From Rhodocollybia butyracea (taxonomy: Eukaryota > Basidiomycota > Agaricomycetes > Agaricales > Omphalotaceae), in contig JADNRY010000115.1 of the NCBI GenBank assembly GCA_015501585.1, positions 123,854-187,853 on the forward strand: a stretch of DNA of 64,000 bases. Direction: 5' to 3'. A program made the translations under genes and the position numbers. Numbering within the stretch: position 1 is the stretch's first letter; each line of letters opens with the position of its first letter. This document shows, piece by piece, positions 58,271 to 64,000 of this stretch. The notes beneath the pieces were generated by a model that did not search any database, had not been told where the DNA came from, and worked only from the letters and a program-made list of their open reading frames with translations.

Positions 58271-58642
58271 CATCAGGAAAAGCCGTTTTTGCCTAGGTGA
58301 CCCCAGAGTGGCCTAAAGCAAACTAGGTGACCTATGAATCCTATGGCATCCTAGGAATTTGGGCTCGTCCCTTGCCAGTCAAGGCTCTTGAGGATTCCCT
58401 AGGCAAGCCTAGGTTTGCCCAGGTTTGCCCAGGTGCTCCTGGGGAACACCTGGGGAACACCTGGGCAAACCTGGGCAAACCTAGGCTTGCCCTGGGTTTG
58501 CCTAGGATACCCTAGGAAATCCTCAAGAGCCTTGACTGGCAAGGACAAGCCCAAATTCCTAGGATGCCATAGGATTCATAGGTCACCTAGTTTGCTTTAG
58601 GCCACTCTGGGGTCACCTAGGCAAAAACGGCTTTTCCTGATG
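58271..58642. mobile_element. Palindromic MITE, copy 1
   Basis: 372 bp, almost a perfect palindrome: CATCAGGAAAAGCCGTTTTT at one end and its reverse complement at the other, meeting at 'gctcctggggaacacctgg' in the middle. Flanked by the 2 bp duplication AT. Inserted between the reverse transcriptase and RNase H parts of the copia element. Confidence 0.9.
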
Positions 58643-58719
58643 ATGATTGCTGTGATAAACAGATAGATCTGCTGTGAAGTGATCTCTGAATCTTGATTCC
58701 AAGTAGCCAATGAATTTTG

Positions 58720-59798
58720 CCCTGATCTGTGACCTCAATAATCGCGCTGATAGATTTCTTCAGCTGTGCCTAATTTCCAGAGTTTTGGTAATCAATGTCA
58801 TATCATCCACATGAATGAATATGATTGTGAATGGGTCGGTGTGATAGAATACGGCATGATCAAAATCTGACCGTTTGAAGCCTAGCTTTGTCATGATTTC
58901 CCTGAATCACAAATACCATCTTTGACCTGCTTTTTTAAGTCCGTACAAGGCAAGTTTAAGTCTAAGTACTTGTCCGGGTTTTACACCTAGATTAATGCCG
59001 GTTGGTGCCTTCATGTAGATCTTTTTGCTGTCATTGAGTGTGCCATAGAGATATGCTGATTTGACATCCATCTGATAAATAATCCAGCCGTGTTCAGCTG
59101 TGATGCTGAGAATAGTTCTGGCTGATGCAAGTTTGGCAACTGATGCAAAAGTTTCATCTGGAAAATAATCAACATCTGGGATTTGATTAAATCCTTGCAC
59201 CACAAGTCTGGCTCTGTGACTAGTAAGCCGTCCTTGTTCATCCTTCTTGGTCCGATAAACCCATTTGGATGTGAGAATGTTTGCATCCGATGGTGCCATC
59301 ATGATATCATAAGTTCCATGCTGGTTGAGACTGGATATCTCCTCATTCATCAGGAAAAGCCATTTTTGCCTAGGTGACCCCAGAGTGGCCTAAAGCAAAC
59401 TAGGTGACCTATGAATCCTATGGCATCCTAGGAATTTGGGCTCGTCCCTTGCCATTCAAGGCTCTTGAGGATTCCCCAGGCAAGCCTAGGTCTGCCCAGG
59501 TTTGCCCAGGTGCTCCTGGGGAACACCTGGGGAACACCTGGGCAAACCTGGGTGATACCCTAGGGAATCCTCAAGAGCCTTGACTGGCAAGGGATGAGCC
59601 CAAATTCCTAGGATGCCATAGGATTCATAGGTCACCTACTTTGCTTTAGGCCACTCTGAGGTCACCTAGGCAAAAACGGCTTTTCCTGATGTTCATGGCT
59701 TCTTGCCATTTCAGCCAGTCAGGGCGGTGCATAGCTTCTGCAACTGATAAAGGATCTGATTCAATTTCAGATGTGACTTTTGCAAGTGGTGCTGTAAG
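58720..59798 (-). pseudogene. Copia reverse transcriptase, split by MITE
   Basis: PDWLKWQEAMNEEISSLNQ (59720-59320) spans MITE copy 2, then ILTSKWVYRTKKDEQG, RARLVVQGFNQIPDVDY, FASVAKLASARTIL, MDVKSAYLYGTL, IYMKAPTGI, LALYGLKKAGQRW and, after a stop, FIHVDDMTLI (about 58815), the usual YVDDM catalytic motif. Frame otherwise open at 59350-58907. Confidence 0.9.
59348..59691. mobile_element. Palindromic MITE, copy 2
   Basis: 344 bp, same ends as copy 1, flanked by TT. It sits inside the codons for the QEAMNEE stretch of the reverse transcriptase; removing it restores that reading. The centre is shortened on one arm. Confidence 0.9.
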
Positions 59799-60767
59799 CA
59801 TCAGGAAAAGCCGTTTTTGCCTAGGTGACCCCAGAGTGGCCTAAAGCAAACTAGGTGACCTATGAATCCTATGGTATCCTAGGAATTTGGGCTCGTCCCT
59901 TGCCAGTCAAGGCTCTTGAGGATTCCCTAGGCAAGCCTAGGTTTGCCCAGGTTTGCCCAGGTGCTCCTGGGGAACACCTGGGGAACACCTGGGCAAACCT
60001 GGGCAAACCTAGGCTTGCCCTGGGTTTGCCTAGGATACCCTAGGGAATCCTCAAGAGCCTTGATGTCAAGTCTCGAACAAAGAGGCTTGTTAACCAGTTG
60101 TATTTAACTAATACTTCTGATCTAACAGATTTGGGGGCTGCTCAGTAGATAATGCTTACAAGAACCTAAGCGTTATGGTGTTTTGGGGGTATCTTTGTAT
60201 AGAGTTGGTGTGCACTATACGGGTATTGGTGACAATAAGCGTCGGGAATACGTACCTTCAATATCCTTGATATGAAAGTGAGTCTTGCTGTATTTACTCA
60301 GTTGATAATTCCTCAGGTGTTGTTCACACAAAGAATCGAGATAACAAGTGTAATTCTTGTAGGTACTGGGTTACAAAATATAGAGACTAAAGAAAAAGGG
60401 TGTATGGGTAATTCCCCCCCTTTTATAGTCTTTTACATGGGAAATCATTAAGTAATTAAATATATAGTACATGTGTTAGCCTCAAGGCAAACCATGGTTT
60501 GCATGAGTAAGCCATTCTAAATAAGTACAGCCTCAATGACTCAATGTAACTCATTTGAATATACCTGCATGTTCTGGCAAGTCATAGTCACATGATCAGC
60601 AGGTCTAGTCATTCCGAGTCATTTTGAGTGCCAAGTATTAATAGTTATGAACAGGAGATGTGCTAAGTTGTTCAATACCTTACACTTGACTGGCAAGGGA
60701 TGAGCCCAAATTCCTAGGATGCCATAGGATTCATAGGTCACCTAGGCAAAAACGGCTTTTCCTGATG
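59799..60767. mobile_element. Palindromic MITE, copy 3, split by a solo LTR
   Basis: Same ends as copies 1 and 2, flanked by AG. The right arm is cut by a solo LTR (60064-60684) and has lost about 30 bp between two 'gtcacctag' words. Without the LTR and one target copy it would be about 343 bp. Confidence 0.9.
60064..60684. mobile_element. Solo LTR with CTTGA duplication
   Basis: 621 bp starting TGTCAAGTCTCG and ending CCTTACA, flanked by cttga (60059-60063 and 60685-60689). It interrupts the 'gagccttgactggcaagg' text of palindromic MITE copy 3, as comparison with copies 1 and 2 shows. It differs from the LTR at 55786 and from the copia LTR. A Gcn4/AP-1-like ATGACTCAAT is at about 60537. Confidence 0.9.
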
Positions 60768-61850
60768 AGGTGGGGGAGTTCCATGTAACCCTCTGCTGAT
60801 CCTTCAATGATATCTCTGATTTTCTGAGTGGGTTGCCTGACACGTTTTCCGGTAAGTTGTTCCGGCGGGATGGGCTCTGCAATTTTGTCAGGTACAGGAA
60901 TAATGGGCTGTTCCGACTCAGTGACTGATGTTTCCAAATTTTCCAAATTTCCATCCTCCTCCTCAATGAGTTGGATCTGCCTATTGGAAATAGTTATGTT
61001 CTGTTCCATGGTAACTGTTTGTTGCTGTGGCCAATAGATAAAATATCCGTTAGATTCTGTGTCTATACCTATCCATCTTCCTTGTGGTTTGAATTTTCCT
61101 GGCTCTTTCTCTTTCTTTACATAAACTATGCTCCCAAAGATTTGAAAGTTAGAAATGTTGGGTTTTTGATTGAACCGTTTTTGTATGGTGTCACCATATT
61201 AATTCCCTTCTTTGGTGTCCTGTTCCAAATATAAACCACGTATTTCATCATAAATCCCCATAGCCATTTAGGGAGTCCTGATGAAATGATTAGACTTTGT
61301 ACTGCATTTAGTAGAGTCCGATGAGAGTGCATTCCACGATGCCGTTATGCTCTGGAGTGTCATGTACCGTTAATCTCCGCTGGGTGCCAAGTCGTTCCAG
61401 GTACTGATTAAATTCTTGGCTAAGAAATTCTCCCCCTCAATCAGAGTGAAGAATTTTAACAGTGATGCCATATTGAATCTGGAGATTGGTTTGAATAATG
61501 ATGTACTGGGTGAATGCTTCATCCTTGCTTTTCAGCAATGGTTCCTCTAACCATAGAGTCGCCTTGTCAACTATGGTGAGGGCGTAAGTGCAACGGTTGA
61601 TAGTCTGAACTGATGCAGGTCCCCAAACGTCCATGTGAAAAACATCTCCATAATTCTCTGCTCATGGAGAAGACCGTAATTTGGCAATTGGAAATCTTGC
61701 TGCTTTAGCAAGCAAGCATGTACAGCATTCTAGCTCATCTATGTGAGATTTATCCAATCTCATCCCATTGATCTGGTTATGTGCAAATAAATGCTTAATA
61801 TAAGCATAGTTCTGATGGCCTAAGATGCAGTGAGCATCATAGAGTGATAC
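60731..61850 (-). pseudogene. Copia integrase and linker
   Basis: YDAHCILGHQNYAYIKHL (pre-integrase zinc region, 61845-61790), CCTCLLAKAARFPI, HMDVWGPASVQTINR (61640-61600), TIVDKATLWLEEPL, then SLIISSGLPKWLWGFMMKYVVYIWNRTP (61295-61210). The D-x-x-G and E motifs of the catalytic core are partly kept. Stops near 61670 and 61435. Confidence 0.8.
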
Positions 61851-61851
61851 C

Positions 61852-62785
61852 TAAAGATGTCCACGAGTCCAGATCCAGGTAAACCCGGATCCGTTGCGCA
61901 GGTACCTGTGGGCACCAAGGGGCTACCCGTGACCCGCACGGATCCGTGGGAAACGGATACCGGGATCTGCAGGTATTTTAATGCAGGTACTTGCGGGTAC
62001 TTGCGGATCCCAGTGAACACAGGTACTCACAAGTTACTTGTGAGTACCTGCAAGTATTTAGTGCTTACAATAATAGTGAAATGGCTACTACATGCAAGGT
62101 ATGAGTGTGAGACACTTAGTAGGTGCTTAGTATGCAGAATAGAGCACAATGTGGGTAGAGAACAATGGTCCTTGAGTGATACAAGTCACTGAAGTTGAAG
62201 AGGGACTATATTCATCACGATTTTATAGTGTACTACAGTGCATATAGCCACTTGTAACTTGTTACATGCTAGGTGGACAGATGAGCTGCTCAGGCAAGGT
62301 CTAGTGCATAGTGGAGAGCATATTCCAGCTGTTATTTGAGCAAAAAAAAAATTATTCTTGCCCTCCCCACAAATACTTGCAGGTGTTGGATAATAAAATA
62401 GAACACAATATTACCACTCAGGATAATATATAACACAACAGCAGAATAAAGTGAAAAGCACAATATATTCCGTTCGCCCCCTACAGCATTGAGAGAGGGG
62501 GGGCAATCGGATGAGGTAGCATATATCTAGCTACTGCTTATATACTGGTAATGGGGGTGATAGGAAATAAGTACGTGTAAGTACATGTCAATAATGAGTG
62601 TGAGATAACTATGAGCTTGATCAATCATAACAATGATACTGATATCTTGTGATATCCAACAGCAGGTACCTGCAGGTAGCACAAATTTGCTTGGATCGAT
62701 ACCTGTGACCTGTATGGATACTTGGATCCGCAGGTAGACATACCTGCGAGTACCTGTGGATAACTCGGACTCGTGGACATCTTTA
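61852..62785. mobile_element. hAT-type MITE with 8 bp duplication
   Basis: 934 bp with inverted ends TAAAGATGTCCACGAGTCC on both sides and an exact 8 bp duplication gtgatacc (61844-61851 and 62786-62793). Removing it rejoins the copia frame DRLVSLYDAHCILGH. Subterminal repeats of 'caggtacctg/gggtacttgcgg' type lie near both ends. No transposase. Confidence 0.9.
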
Positions 62786-63340
62786 GTGATACCAGTCGAT
62801 CTTTGGCAACATAAGTGTGTTCCTCCATGGGAATCTGGTAGAGTCCATGGATCTTTGGAATACATGCAATGATCCTGTTATTGGGGTCAGTCATGGTGAG
62901 CAAACCATTCCCAATGTGGATATTATATCCATCATCATCAAGTTCTCCCAAGGAAATAAGAGTGTTGGGAATATTGGGACATAGGAGGGCATTATGGAGC
63001 GAGACGGTTTGAGTATTGCCGTGGTTATCAATTGGGAAATCCAAATGAAGTGTACCTGCCATGCTAGAATTAAAAGTTCCGGCATTGGCTGCTTGAATGA
63101 CTTTAGATCTTGGAGGCTGTCCTCCATAGGAGTCATGTGGCTTGAACATCTGGAATCAAATAGTATAGCCCCTTGGCTATGTGCTCCAATCATTGCTGTT
63201 TCGTGTTCATCAGCAATATCATTGAAATCAAATGTGAGATATGTTTCAGTAGTATTGGACATTTGGGAAGATGCTGTCAAGTTTCCAAGCTCAGCGTAGG
63301 ATTTGGTGGGAGGAAAGACAAAGCTGGTGTCCGATGACAA
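62786..63340 (-). pseudogene. Copia protease region
   Basis: ILFDSRCSSHMTPMEDSLQ (about 63170-63120) is the retropepsin active-site region, with D-S-R where D-S-G is needed; then GTLHLDFPIDNHGNTQTV, LLCPNIPNTLISLGELDDDG and IPKIHGLYQIPMEEH, which lead into the pre-integrase domain. A frameshift near 63110 separates the two halves. Confidence 0.85.
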
Positions 63341-63413
63341 CTCAATAGCTGCCCAAGATGATTCTGGGACTTCTTCAATCTGTGATGAAGATGCGGTTTC
63401 CTTCCCCTTTGGC

Positions 63414-63932
63414 CTAGATCTCCAGTTCCCATCTGATTTTTTTCCCCTCTTTTGGCTCGTGAGTTTCCCTACTCTCTTTGGCTTGATTAGCCTGTGGCAG
63501 TTTAGGCAATGGACATGTGCTCACAAAATGTCCTTTTCCTCCACAATTAAAACATGTGGAAGTAGACCTGTTAGGTCCGCTTGGTTTCAAGTTTCCTCGG
63601 CCCCTAGAAAATTCCCTCTGAGAAAATCCTTGACCTCGGAATCCACCTCGACCTCGGGAATTTCCCACATAGTTAGCTGATTCCTTCTTCCCCTTGTTGT
63701 GATGACTAGCACTACGTACGTGTCCCTGTGCTTCTGCACAAATGGTGGCAATCAATTCCTGTGTTGCAAGCTTCTTGTCGGTTTGAGATGTGACTACAAC
63801 AAGTGCATTTATGGTGGGTCTGAATTGATTGGGGATAGAGGATATGATGGTGTTGTTGAACATTTCATTGCTAAATTTGATGCCGCGGGTTTCAAGACTG
63901 TCTCGGATCTTCAAGGCTCGGGGCCCATAACC
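63414..63932 (-). pseudogene. Copia gag, N-terminus deleted
   Basis: RDSLETRGIKFSNEMFNNTI, SIPNQFRPTINALVV, ELIATICAEAQGHVRSA, a Gly/Arg-rich stretch RGRGGFRGQGFSQREFSRGR and the CCHC zinc knuckle CFNCGGKGHFVSTC. The first 100 or more residues expected of gag are missing. The apparent frame upstream of 63920 is LTR, not gag. Confidence 0.85.
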
Positions 63933-64000
63933 TATTAGAGGTTGATTGATAAGGCAGACAGTGTACACAACACTGTTAGTTGGCTCTGGTCACACAAACA

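Larger units (their letters stand above)
57055..64000 (-). mobile_element. Ty1/copia element, decayed, runs off the window
   Basis: Oriented right to left. An LTR of about 420 bp at the left (57055 to about 57473) matches the right-hand end from 63933 onward: over the 68 bp visible they differ at four sites. Beside the right LTR, 63932-63920 reads GGTTATGGGCCCC, complementary to the anticodon arm of initiator tRNA-Met, the half-tRNA primer site used by copia. Inside, on the - strand, come gag with zinc knuckle (CFNCGGKGHFVSTC, about 63550), protease (63160; the usual D-S-G is D-S-R), integrase, reverse transcriptase and RNase H. The gag start is deleted, since the middle of gag abuts the primer site. 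Several stops; inactive. It carries five younger insertions. Confidence 0.9.

Noticed and set aside
58327..60043. Repeated 62-residue + strand frame (58327 and 59855)
   Set aside because: Identical because both lie in palindromic MITE copies; no coding evidence.
58271..60767. CRISPR-like spaced repeats
   Set aside because: The repeats are palindromic elements with individual target duplications, in a eukaryotic genome.
63933..63968. Gag open frame reaching 63968
   Set aside because: The extra residues are translated LTR and primer site, shown by the match to 57055-57120.

Overview
The window looks like nuclear DNA of a filamentous basidiomycete, probably an agaricomycete. Genes are split by many 45-100 nt GT-AG introns, a few of them GC-AG. 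They encode families typical of these fungi: seven-helix membrane proteins of unknown ligand, a DUF1769 protein, an NmrA-like oxidoreductase and small secreted proteins. More than half of the window is repeat or relic DNA. No rRNA, CRISPR array, phage or plasmid feature was seen.

Layout. 0-3.8 kb: decayed Ty1/copia fragment and a dispersed repeat. 4.17-4.83 kb: small secreted-protein gene. 5.2-7.0 kb: a relic locus split by a MITE-like element and repeated at 16.7-17.65 kb. 7.0-13.1 kb and 22.9-33.0 kb: two blocks of a repeated module in which a broken PP1 (Ser/Thr protein phosphatase 1 catalytic subunit) copy on the + strand faces a secreted-protein gene on the - strand, each with its own spacer. 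14.9-16.2 kb: intact seven-helix gene. 18.9-20.4 kb: secreted kinase-like gene whose C-terminus is supplied by a hAT-type MITE. 21.7-22.7 kb: NmrA-like gene. 33.3-34.7 kb and 45.3-46.7 kb: a broken and an apparently intact copy of a GDPD/PLC-like phosphodiesterase. 34.8-36.9 kb: one long-TIR element and a tandem MITE dimer. 37.5-39.2 kb: seven-helix pseudogene, paralogue of the intact gene at 50.1-51.9 kb. 40.8-41.6 and 47.1-47.95 kb: duplicated segments with tRNA-Pro-like sequences. 41.7-43.6 kb: large membrane glycoprotein. 48.0-49.2 kb: DUF1769 gene. 54.2-55.5 kb: secreted protein with a PD-(D/E)XK-type motif. 55.8-56.6 kb: solo LTR. 57.05 kb to the end: a decayed Ty1/copia element on the - strand carrying three palindromic MITEs, a solo LTR and a hAT-type MITE.

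The most unusual feature is the PP1/secreted-protein array. Five secreted-protein genes share one architecture: a signal-peptide exon, one intron in the same place, and one long exon. Three are open. Two (24.5-25.7 and 27.6-28.7 kb) carry the same frameshift in a nine-base homopolymer. A sixth is only a 3' fragment. The linked PP1 copies keep an intron, so they arose by DNA-level duplication, and all are broken. The secreted protein therefore seems to be the part under retention, with PP1 as a passenger.

Exon coordinates were worked out by reading splice sites and frames by eye. Family calls rest on motif recognition, with no database search.
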